Origin: Mycteria americana
Lineage: Eukaryota; Chordata; Aves; Ciconiiformes; Ciconiidae
DNA: 64,000 nt
Direction of reading: 5' to 3'
Assembly: GCF_035582795.1 (NCBI RefSeq)
Contig: NC_134370.1
Span: forward strand, 49,525,501 to 49,589,500
Each line of letters starts with the position of its first letter. Positions within the stretch are counted from its first letter, which is position 1. The notes under the pieces were generated by a model. The model saw only the letters and a program-made list of their open reading frames with translations. It searched no databases and was not told the DNA's origin. The position numbers were made by a program, and so were the translations under genes. Shown here one piece after another: positions 50,801-61,361 of the stretch.

Positions 50801-52825
50801 TCAACTTCAGTGCACAGACATAACTTCTAGGGAAAAGTGAGAATGCCTTTCACCTTCCAGAGCATGAGTGACCAAAGCTACAAACCTGTACACAGTAGTA
50901 TTTAACAACTTTAGGAGATGAACCATTTCATCAACAGGAAAAGAGAAAGCAGAGGTTCTTAGAATCCTCTTACATCTTAGAATAACTTGCATCAATTCAG
51001 TAATGTATACACCAGTATGGTTTAATATCAACAACACCAAATTTTTCAACCATGCTATACCAGCATAAGGACAGGGCCAGCTATGAGGCCAGGGTAAATC
51101 AGCACCAGAACCCTGTTGCCAGGCCTGAGCAGATATGCACATAAGGAATGAATTGTGTCAAATTGCTTAAATATTTATGCTTATGATATTCAAATTAAAC
51201 ATATGCATGTTCGTAAGTCTGGAAGAGTATCCTGCTTATTTTCTGCATAATTCCCTTTACTTAGTTTTCCTAAAGCCTATATTCTAGAAACAGTAGTGCT
51301 TGTGACCAGTTGGAATCTTTTCCATTTACCAGCAGGAAACTCAAGGTTTTCTGTTTATTAAAACCAGACAGCTTTCCAACTCTTTAATCAAAACTTTCCT
51401 TTCCACAGACCACAAGCAACCTGCCTAACAAATTCACAAAATGTACTGATACCTACACTTTCTTGGAGAACCTTGTATTTCCACAATCTCTAACGTAAAA
51501 CTTTCCTTTTAGTGTTGCAAAAATAATTTGTCCCATGTTACTATTATGAATTGCTGGAGCCACCAGCAGGTCCCTTCAGAATCCCACTGTACTACTTAAC
51601 ACGTTCAGAAGAGAGTATGTTCTGTTCCCCTAAAACATGAAAGGTAGGACAGAAGTTTTGCTACATAGAACAGTTTCTGATAACAGTGAATTATTTACAC
51701 ATACTTGTAGAGGAGGATGGGGGCTTAATTTCTGATGACACAAAACTGAATATAAAGACACAGCATGAAGGAGATGAAGGAAAAGGAGCATTCTAAATAG
51801 AACGTATCTGGTTAGCAACATGAGATGGCTTCAAATCCTCTTAATGGGTTAACTGGGTACACTGCTTTCAGTACTTTCTTAAATGTATTCTCATAAAATA
51901 AGTATTTCCAGATATTTTTTGAAGAATACATGCTTCCTCAGGATTTTTGGTTTAAGATGTGCTTAATTATTTTTTCTATTTCTGATCTATAGCACTGATG
52001 TGGCAAGTAATTTGGGGAGTCAATTTTTATGAGTGTAAGTCTAGTCAACTCAGTGGAACCATCCACAAGTAGAAAGTTGACCTCATGCTTAAGCACTTCA
52101 GGATCAGGACCTAAACCCCTAGTTTAACTATTTTTGCATGACCCAATTGTCTACTCAACTGAACAAGCAATCCCTTCTACATTGTTTCTCTACTTCTCCA
52201 TCTCTATGCAGATCTTCTTAAATATTACTTCAGCACTTCATGAAGTAATTAACAGAAGTGATGGCATTTCAGTACTAAGTTTCCCTTATTAGGATACGCA
52301 TGCAAATAAAATCTGGATAGTTCAGAGCTGTCTGAACACTGTGTTGTGGCTACAAATAGACACAAACACAATAAACCTGTGTTGCATTTGTCCTCATACT
52401 GGGGTGAAATGTAAGACAAAGATGGAAAATGAGAGAATAGTAGATCATTCATCCCACCTCCCTCCCAACATAACTTTGAAATAGAGATCACACACTAGCC
52501 ATAGTTCAGTGATATCTGCCATCAGCATCACACCTCTTTAAGTCAGAATACTTTAGAGCAGGAAGCTGCGTGTCTTCATGTCTAGTATGATTTGCACAGC
52601 CACCTCTTCCTCTTGCTGCTCTCCAAAATTGTGCTTACAAATATCCTAGCTGCATTTGCTTGTCATTACTTTGGTACAAATATTCAAAAACTTGCATTGC
52701 CCAGGTCTCCATATGCCAGTAATAATACAGACTTAAGCTTCAAACCTTCACAAACTCCAATTTTTATATCTTCACATACATAAATCATCAGTGTCTACAC
52801 ATTAAATGATAAAAAACAAAAACCC
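47892..52825. other. Intergenic sequence downstream of HMG20A
   Basis: Three plus-strand frames of 158, 127 and 169 codons lie close together (48549-49025, 48928-49311, 49849-50358). None resembles a family I know, and the first two overlap in different frames. Nothing else was identified before the proposed HMG20A polyadenylation site. Confidence 0.55.
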
Positions 52826-55800
52826 ACAGCATAAGAATTACAGGTTTATTAATATAACCCATAAATCAGTTTATATAAACGTTATTCCTTGCATTACATA
52901 ACGGATGTGGATACTTTACCACATATCAAAATGGTACAATACAATTGCAAAATCTCTGGATTTTGTATAAGATGGCAAATCATGAATATATTAAAAAAAA
53001 AAGTTAAAGTTAAAAAAAGCCTCAATATTATGAGCAATGATGAAGAAAGAAACAGCATGGTTCACAAGCAGAAAAATTCTATGGTAGAAGTAGAGGATAG
53101 GCCTGAGTGTACTACTGACCCTGAAGGATACAACTCAACTGAAGCAAAAAAGACTTAATTTCAGATTCCAAATACATTATCAACAGGAACCTGCCTGAGG
53201 AAAGAGGAAGTGATCTCTTCCTCTTAAAAGAACGCAGAGCCCTCAAATTCCCCTAACTTCCCTTAAATGATTAATAATCATCAGTCCAATTGACCAGCAG
53301 CAGAGTAAACAGGGGGTAACAAATAGAAAAAAACAGTGGAAATATTACACTACACTACATTGTCTTAAATTGAGCATGATTGACTACCATCTGGTCCTGA
53401 TGCCATATTTTTTTGTATCTTTATCATTTCATAATCAGTGTTTTACAAAATCTAAATCTGCAGTCTGTTCCAGATAGCAGACAGTATCTGAACCAAGCCT
53501 GTTGGTATACAGAAAGACCAGGCATTAATTTGGTAATCAACATAATGAGATGTGACCACAAAAGTAACATAAAGACATGGTTGCTTACAGCACTATGACC
53601 TCAGAAAGAGCACCAGTGCAGGCAGAAGTCATCCAAACTCCTCCACAGAGGATCTACACCCAAAGTAGAAATTTCATAAGGCTACAGTTTGGCTCCATAC
53701 TCAGCAAGCAAAAGGGACAACACATGATAAAAATCTAGTAGGGGAAAAGAAAACCAAGTGGGGGGCAGTAGGTATGATACAGAAGGTTCTTATAGGATCA
53801 GAAAATAAATATGATGGTGGGAAATTAGGGAGGACAAAGGAATACAAGGATGTCAAAAAAGGGCTGAGGGAGAGAGATTCACCACATTTTTAAAGTTACT
53901 CAAGTTGGGGAACAAAGATGACAGGAAGGGCCCTGATAACAATTAGCTATAACCAAAGACCTCTGAAGTTTTCATCACTATAAATAATGACTACTTCCTT
54001 TAGCTTTTTCAGAGTGAGCTACACTTGGGATGAAGAGGGGGAAGCAGCACATTATTTCATTTCAAAGGTTAATGTGGAGTTGCCAAAATCTCTCAAACAG
54101 GACAGCAATGCTAGTAATAGTTCTTTCATGAAAAATGCAGTTAAAATTGAATCAGAATGGATTCAGTGTTGAACAATTTTAATGAAGCAAGTGTCAAACA
54201 AGCACATCAACTTCTTAAAAACAATGGAACTCCAAAGTTTAATTACAAAAACATCGTACAGAAAACTTGGCATCTCAACAATTCCAAACACATTAATGCA
54301 GCAAATGGATTCTGTTTTCATATATTTCTAAGTGACAAAAGCATTTTATCCCGCTCTTCTCCTTGACACCCACTTCATTTTTTACTTTATCATCAGCCAA
54401 CACTGAAAAATGTAAACTGAAGTGACACTCAGAAAACACTGGAAAGACAAAATCCATTTTTATAGGGTTAACCAATGTAAATAAGAAGCTTCTTAATGAG
54501 ACAAAGCATCATCTGTCACATCATTGGTGAGCAAGAACTTAGTCTTCCCCCAGATGCTTTAAGATAGGTATACCACCTCCCCTCCTTCCTTGCGGGAAAA
54601 AGCAAGAGATTTGTCAGCCCTCAGCTAATAATATCACCTTAAATTTCCTATCCCATAACACTTGCATGCTACTCAACAGAATGATGTATTAGCAGTATGC
54701 CACGAGCTGATAGCTGCATTGAATTTATGTAAGCAGGGGCAGCCTGCAGCCACCCATACCTTATTTATGGCATGCGTATGTCGCAGCCTGGAATTGCATC
54801 CTACTATCATATTACATAGCAATTTCTGAAGTCTTTATGGAATACAACTCCAGGCATTAGGTAAGATGCCACAGACTGAACTTTAGAATTTTGTAAATCA
54901 ACTTTTGGCTATGCAGTGCATTTTGGCCACTTCAATAAAAGTCAAATATCACCAATTCTAAAAAAACAAGACACACAGAGGAGATGAAGGTATCGGTGCT
55001 TATTCTGGAGACGTTATTAACCTGTAGGATTTTCTTCCCCGCACAATATTCGTTATAGAATCCACTAAAAAAGTTCATGCCAACATCAGTTGGTCTCATC
55101 CATGCTAAGGAAAATGGAGGTCAATGCAGCAAATTGAGGTTCCTTTCTGTGAAGTCTTGAAAATGAGACCGAAGACAAGAGAAAGGAGTTTCCTCCCTGA
55201 AGGAAGACTTGAATTTACATGGAAATCCTTGCTGCTTGGCTACAGCAATAAGCCCATGAGTAAGTGGAGACCTGACATACAAGGTGTTGACATGGAAATG
55301 GCTTCAGGCAAGCATGAAGTCCATGGGTACAGTGTGGGAAAAGAAGAAACTGCTTTTTAATCTTCAAATACTTGCGTTACAGATACATTAAAGTGATGCT
55401 GACTGCAATGCACTCTAGTAGTGAAAGCAATCTCCAATTCATAACAGGGAAATCTTAAAGATTTCTTAAGGAGGAGCAAGGAGATTGTCATGTAGAAGAA
55501 AGAGCATTTAAACCACTACCATTAAAGCCCAGAGATGTCCAACAAGTGCTCAACCGAAGTCTGAATTAACAATTTGACAGGAACCAAAGGGCAGCAAATG
55601 ATTTGCATAAGTTAGTGCAGACAGTAGGTGCCTTCATCTTTGACAGGAGGTGCAGCGTAGCTCAGCAAGATTACAGACTCTAGCATGCAGAGTTCTACTT
55701 GATGTAAGTGAAAGGCCATTTAGGTCGCACTGGAACACAATATGCTGAATGCTATAGGCTCCACAGGCTGTATTTTAACTGTACAAAAGGTGAAAGCACT

Positions 55801-56963
55801 TACGGGCTGTAATGTAGAATTCTGTGGGCTGCTATGTGGACCTAGCTGCTAATAACCTTCTCTGCTCTAATAATTCATGCAAAAATACATGTGCTGCTTC
55901 CAGGCATATTGCTTCCCAGCACTGTGATTTCAGGAGGGCAGAACAAAATGCAATCCCCCCGTCCATTTCTCTTGTTATAGAACACCACTCTCACCATGAG
56001 ATCATTCTCTCAAAAACAAGGCAGTAACATTAGACTGAGCAATATATCAGAGGAAGGTCAAGCTTTGTGATTTTAGTCTAAAATGGAGATTCCTATTTTC
56101 CCTGCTGAGAAGAACTAATGTTTCACTTTCTATCTTGATTACCACTGACTTTTGCAGTAGTAAAATGCTCCACCAAACATTTTCAAGAGATAACAGGAGA
56201 CCTTCACAGAAGAACAGGATGCTATGTGCAAGAGAGGTGCTTGAAGAGAGGGGGGAGAGAGGAAGTCTGTCTCATAGTACAATCAAGTCACAAAGCATCA
56301 ACCAGAGCCAGTCTCTAGCAAGAAGCAAACTCACACTGTAGGAGTTGCAGACTAACAAAAAAAACAGGATTCTGCTTAAGAAAAGCTTATATAAACATAG
56401 CAGGCAGGGTAGGACAAGACAGTGCACCAAGGAAGACTGCCTGTTATAGCAGAGAACACAAGCGCTGCTATCCAGTACTGCAAGTATCAGATAACAAGAT
56501 CAAAAGAAGAAAACTAAAGTGGAGGAAGGTAATCCCACAAAATAAACATGAAAACAAAATAAAAGACACTAGAAGACATTCGGCAGTATAACATATCAAA
56601 GTTATTACTACAACACATAGGCTGACTTCACTTCACAAACCGCGAGATTTCATCTCCATAGTCAGCCAGTCCACAGAATGTATACACCCTCACACCCAGC
56701 AAATTAATAAGAAACTGAAGATTGCACAAAAGTTGCATGCTCTTAAATGTTTACACAGAGGACAGTTCCAAATGTTTAGTGGGTGGTGTCCGTGGCTTCT
56801 TAAGACCTTTTAATGCATTGATCTGTTTGTCTCGCTGACAAACCACAAAGGCAGGGACCAGGACAAACCTGCAAATCTGCCTCCCACCCCTAGTTTTTCC
56901 CTCATGGCTTCTTATTCCACACTGGCCAAAAAAATTTTGTAAAGCATCCCTGGGTCACGAGAC
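52826..56963 (-). other. HMG20A: Probable HMG20A terminal exon, 3'UTR only
   Basis: The right edge is a strong acceptor read on the minus strand: a T-rich tract (TTTTTCTGTTTCAT) then CTGCAG at 56964-56969. The exon would begin GTCTCGTGACCC. The left edge is set by an AATAAA signal with a G/T-rich downstream element. I saw no other AATAAA on the minus strand between them, which fits one uninterrupted UTR of about 4.1 kb. The stretch has no conserved reading frame. The acceptor pairs with the donor next to the HMG20A stop codon. This is inference from splice and polyadenylation signals. A shorter form could end at an ATTAAA on the minus strand at 56808-56813. RNA evidence would settle which ends are used. 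Confidence 0.5.
52845..52850 (-). terminator. Candidate polyadenylation signal (AATAAA) of HMG20A
   Basis: The plus strand reads TTTATT, so the minus strand reads AATAAA, followed by CCTGTAATTCTTATGC and then TGTGGGTTTTTGTTTTTT. A canonical hexamer, about 15-20 nt to a likely cleavage point and then a G/T-rich element is the classic arrangement. It is the only AATAAA I found on the minus strand between the 3'UTR acceptor at 56963 and this point. Confidence 0.55.
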
Positions 56964-59383
56964 CTGCAGATGAAACAGAAAAATAAGTGTTAGAAAACTA
57001 CAATCTGCCAGGACTAAACAGGCACCATGACATTATTTTTTGGATGATTTATCTGAAAACACAATATTACGAAGTATAGCAAAGAAGCCTATAGAGACAG
57101 AATTGTAACTGAATTCCTGTTTCCGTCCAAAGAACAGAGTGCTAAATAACAAAAAACTTCCTCTTCTTGCCCCATATACTGTTTGCACAAAGAAGTTCTC
57201 TTTACCGTGCAGTACAGAAAAACAAAAACATTCACTAGTATAGTCAAAGAGTCACTAAATACAACATACTAAGCCTCCAAAAAACCTCTCAGTTCTGTGA
57301 AGTACAGTGGTTTTCAAGAGTATCATAATAAATAGATTTTTCTATGAAATTGATTTGTAACATGTTACAACCTCAAACAGACCATTTGGTTGATAAAGAT
57401 TACATTTAGGATAATTAATATACTTCATATGCACATTAACAAAGGGACAATGATGATGACAGTTTGCTGATACAGTTTATCAGATGCCACCTGAACCTTT
57501 CTATCCAAAGCTTCCCTCTTTTCTAGGGAACCTCTACTTTTTTCTAGGTTTGCATCCAATAAACCCAACCTTCTCCCTTCTAAGATTTTGTCACAAAAAT
57601 ATAATCATTGCCAAGTGAACATCAGTGTAATTAATAGCCCTGTGAATTACTTGATCATTATATCCAGTTCCATGCATGTCTTTATATAATGAAACTAGGT
57701 GATTATTAATCATGTTTTTAATTGCCTCACACTGTTTTGCTGCTGAAAAGAGAGAAGGTATTGGTGGGAGGGCGAAGAAGGGCATGGAATCCTGTTTTTC
57801 AACTATAAAGTGGAAGAAAGAATTCTAAAGCAAGAATTATTTTTTCCAAACCAATTACAGCTGAATCCAGTTTATCCAAGAAAAAGATATTTGCATTTTT
57901 AGGAACACAGAAATCGTCCATCATTTAGGAAATATGAATCCACCTGACATGAGAACCAAAGTTTAGATTTTAGTCACCTTGAGATATGATTTTTCTAGCA
58001 AGGTGCTTAAAGGACAAACATCTGTTTCAGGGCCTGGCATGCCCTTCTAATAACTGATTGATGAGAAACTGCTTTCCCTCTTATATATTCTGTAAAACCT
58101 CCCCATCCCCTGATTCTCCTTCTCAGCTTGCGTGCTAATTGAAAACACTATACGAAAATGAGGAGGTTGATGAGCTACTGAAAAATCCCAGACCTGGATC
58201 GACAAGCTGTTCCCTTCATAAATAGCAGCAGTAAAGGCACTTCTTTATTCTGCTGGGAGCTCAGTCATCTCTTAGAACTATAGTCCGTTCCATCTGGCTA
58301 CCCTCTGGAAGGACAATGATCTTTTAGCTTAAGCCAGACTATAATGGGGAACGTGTAATTAACTGTTCTAAACAGGATCACAAAAGGTCAGAATCAGAAA
58401 GGATGAAAAGCCTTGCCTTCATATTTGCAGATGGCACAACACAGCTTTATTTGCATTTCTAAACAGTATTCAAGACATGTACATAAGATGTCTACATAAG
58501 AAATGCCTAAAGAATGCAGGTAGGTACGTAGTTAAAATAGAAGTAGGCAAACTCCTAATGGCTGTCTAGTGCTGTGCATCATGGGGAAAATGGGGGAGTA
58601 AGTGATGTGGGAAATGCAAAGAAGCACCGTAATGCAGAAAGACTGGTATTTCTTGTTGATTTGTTTTTCTACTCAGTTCCCTATTACAGTTTTCCAAGCT
58701 GTTAAACAGAAGCAAAAATATAGAATCATGAGCTCAGTAATAATCTATGCATAAACCACAATCATTAGAGTCTCAGCAAATGCTACATATAGCCTGAACC
58801 ACACATCAGTACTTCATTTACATGTAAACCTTCATAACTGGAAGAGCTTGACTACAGGTGCTAGAGACCAGGTAGTTGTAGGGTATTTTCAGTTTATAAT
58901 AGAGTTGAGTTCACCTGTTCACCTCAAGACAAATAAAATTTCTCTATGACCATCAGATTCTACAATTAATGCAGAATTTTTCAGATTTACTTCACTCAAG
59001 AAAGGAACTTTCTTCTAAATTAGTCACCTTGTTACTAAAGTGTAAATAATTTTTCTTTCTTTTTTTACACCATTCTGTCAGTATTCTTATTCACCTTACA
59101 CAAATACAATGAATAATAGCACAAACAGCTATTTATGTCTTTATACAAAAGATCTTGGAGCTAAGGGGAATTTCAGAACCCTTTAATGCTGTTGGATGTT
59201 TTTCAACCCCACTTGACTTTCATTAAGTCAGCCTGCTCCTGTGGCTTTAAGGAAGAAAACTTTTTGATTGTACAATATGGTGATCAGCACAAAAAAAAAA
59301 CCAAAAAAAAAACCAGTGTCAGAACAAGTGCCAGAGGTACAGAGTAGATGCCAAACAAAAGCAGCCTAAGAGCGAGCACTTAC
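56964..59383 (-). other. Probable 3'UTR intron of HMG20A
   Basis: This 2,420 bp interval runs from GTAAGTGCTC (donor, right end) to a T-rich tract plus CTGCAG (acceptor, left end). It holds no recognisable exon or repeat of note. It is moderately AT-rich with short A runs (59290-59312). An AATAAA on the minus strand at 58244-58249 could end an alternative transcript that does not use the donor. Confidence 0.5.
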
Positions 59384-59390
59384 CCAGTCA

Positions 59391-59527
59391 CTAGCGTTCA
59401 AGCCTGTTTACCACATCTCGGACTGTGGCTATGAGGTTCTCGTTCTCCTGTGGGTTAGCCATAATAATACTGTGCAGCCTATTCATGTAGGAATCAATAG
59501 TTTCCATCGTGGGTGTTTCCCCACTAC
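59391..59527 (-). CDS. HMG20A: HMG20A last coding exon with stop codon
   Basis: The exon opens with GT, which completes a split Gly codon, then encodes 44 residues and a TAG stop at 59391-59393. The peptide starts SGETPTMETIDSYMNRLHSI and ends TVRDVVNRLER. This is the conserved HMG20A C-terminus. It is predicted helical and follows the coiled coil. The acceptor is AACTATAG at 59528-59535. Together the three exons give the last 142 residues of a protein that is 347 residues long in human. Seven bases after the stop comes a textbook donor, TGG followed by GTAAGTGCTC, so the transcript probably splices again inside its 3'UTR. A longer open frame that continues upstream past 59527 is intron read-through and not real coding sequence. 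Confidence 0.96.
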
Positions 59528-60188
59528 CTATAGTTAACATAGTAAAATGAGCCACAGAATATTTAGATGACCACAGCAATTCCAAAAAGTTAAGACTATG
59601 CTAAGGACAATTTGTGCCAACATGCAAACTGTTATAGGAGGTGATTTTGCCATGCACTACTTCTTGTGATAGATAATGTAAAACAGTGTCCTCCTAACTC
59701 CACAAAGTGAGTAGTTCCAAGGATACCAGGACTAATGAAGCATGGTTTTATTTGATTTGGGTCTCATAATTGATTACAACAAACTCTTTCAGCTGGGCAT
59801 TCATAGTATCTAAGTGGATTCTCTGGCATGTGACAATACAGATGCAGCCTTTCTTTTAATCAAGGAACTTGCAGGTCCTGTCTTTTCTATTTAGTAAGAT
59901 TTTCACAAAACAAGTGAAGGAGAGCAAGGCCTGAACACGTGTCTTACTTTATTAGGAAGAGTAAGAGTAGTAAGAAAAAAAAAAATGCCACGTTGAAATA
60001 AAGCACTAACACTAAACCTTCCTCTGCATGCATTTTAAGATTTCATTACCTAATACAACAAAAGTTCAGAAACAGCCAAGACCATAGAACTACAATAGCT
60101 GGCCACATGTTGTAAATTCAAAACATCGTATAAACATTAGAAATTAAATTTAACATGTCAGGCAGCCATAAGGAAAAAAAAGTCTTAC
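59528..60188 (-). other. HMG20A intron (phase 1)
   Basis: This 661 bp intron has GTAAGACT at the donor and AACTATAG at the acceptor. It contains a 12-base A run (59977-59988) and no recognisable feature otherwise. Its boundaries are fixed by the reading frames on both sides. Confidence 0.93.
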
Positions 60189-60404
60189 CTGGCAGTGGGA
60201 CTCCAGCAAAGCTGGTTGTGAGTGCTTGGCGTAAGGTCTCTAGATGCTGTTGCAGCACTGTGTTGCGGCTCCGCTCTTGTATCACATCCACCTCCAATTT
60301 CTCCACTGCAGTACGCATACTCTCAACATGTTTCTGCAGAGCAGCATTCCTCTCTTCAAACTCCATGTTGGATTTACGCAGCTGCCGCAGCTCAGCTTCA
60401 CGTG
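60189..60404 (-). CDS. HMG20A: HMG20A coding exon encoding the coiled coil
   Basis: This 216 bp exon encodes 71 full codons with a split codon at each end. It begins REAELRQLRKSNMEFEERN and ends SFAGVPLP. Hydrophobic residues at heptad spacing run across most of it (for example LRQL, ALQKHV, AVEKLEVDV, VLQQHLETL), with no proline until the last few residues. This is the coiled coil through which HMG20A pairs with HMG20B and other chromatin partners (family knowledge). The acceptor (TTCACAG, from 60405) and donor GTAAGACT (60181-60188) are consensus, and both flanking introns are phase 1. The core looks almost unchanged from mammals. As I remember the human protein, the differences cluster after the coiled coil (ALTTSFAGV against VLTSSFASM). 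Confidence 0.97.
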
Positions 60405-61285
60405 CTGTGAATATCAACCCATTCCCATGTAGTCAAAAAACTATAAAAAAACCATATCCATAATTGGTAGGCAGTGAAGGAGAATGTTCTAGAGTGCTCA
60501 ACTGATGATTACAAATGGTGCAGTTTTGGTTTATAGATGAAAAAGCATCATATCATTGAGCATCGATAGTGCCTACAGTAGTACTTAGACTTAATTCCTA
60601 GAGAGATAGACAAATTAGAAGACATTCAAAGTATCAGAATGGAAGTGAATAGGGGAATTGATTAGAAAGGAAGACTGCAAGACTGATTTCAAATGCATTC
60701 AGTATGACACAGCTTAGCAGCAGTGGTAAGAAGCCTACAGACAAGATACCAGTTACAAAAATACATTTCTATTGATCATCAGGAAAATTATCTGAATCTG
60801 AAGTCTGTTCAGTCAAGAAAGTCTCCAGGAAATCTGACAAAAAAAATCCTAAACTCTTGGGACATACAGCTATGAAAATCAAATAGGGTAACAGAAAATA
60901 TCAGTGGAATCTTCACATAACCAGGGGGAAAAAAAAATATATATATACTGCTAACTAGCCTGAATCATCATCATGCTATATCTTAGGTATTTCTTAATGA
61001 TACAAACCAGCAGATCCAGCTTGGACTGGCTGGAGTAACAGCAAGTGGAACTTAAACATCAGAAACATTCTCCAAAAAGGATAGTTTTGGAAGACAAAGC
61101 CAGGAAAAATTGCTGTTGCAGCCACTGTGTTCATATAGAGGTAAGATAATATCAGAAACACTGATCAACTATACCCAAGTCATTACTTGAGCTGAGATGG
61201 GAGAATGCAAGGACTCTTCAGCTGGACAGCACCTGGCAAAAATTTTGGAAGAGCAAAGAGGGTGCCCTGCAAAAGTTTAACTTAC
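60405..61285 (-). other. HMG20A intron (phase 1)
   Basis: This 881 bp intron has GTAAGTTAAA at the donor and GATATTCACAG at the acceptor. It contains a short A-run followed by an (AT)n stretch near 60930-60948 and nothing else I can name. Confidence 0.93.
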
Positions 61286-61361
61286 CTTTACTATGATTCA
61301 GGAACTCTTCTGTGAAGATTGGAATATCAAAAACAGATCTCTCCTTTGTATCCGCTTCTTT
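61286..61361 (-). CDS. HMG20A: HMG20A internal coding exon (linker before coiled coil)
   Basis: This 76 bp exon is read right to left. It encodes 25 full codons plus one base (KEADTKERSVFDIPIFTEEF, then LNHSK). This matches the segment of vertebrate HMG20A that joins the HMG-box half to the coiled coil. The acceptor (a pyrimidine-rich stretch ending TTTTGTAG, 61362-61369) and the donor GTAAG (61281-61285) are both consensus. The exon starts in phase 0 and ends after the first base of a codon, and that base joins the next exon to make Ala. HMG20A is a nuclear HMG-box protein that counteracts the repressive action of HMG20B/LSD1-CoREST at neuronal genes (family knowledge). The upstream exons carrying the HMG box are not in the window. 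The family assignment is near certain; it rests on recognition, not on a search. Confidence 0.95.

Noticed and set aside
55650..55720. A tRNA-like A box (GTAGCTCAGCAAG).
   Set aside because: No convincing B box or cloverleaf stems. Probably chance or a very old SINE trace.
60118..60463. Plus-strand frames opposite the HMG20A coiled-coil exon.
   Set aside because: They are antisense shadows of a well-supported coding exon.
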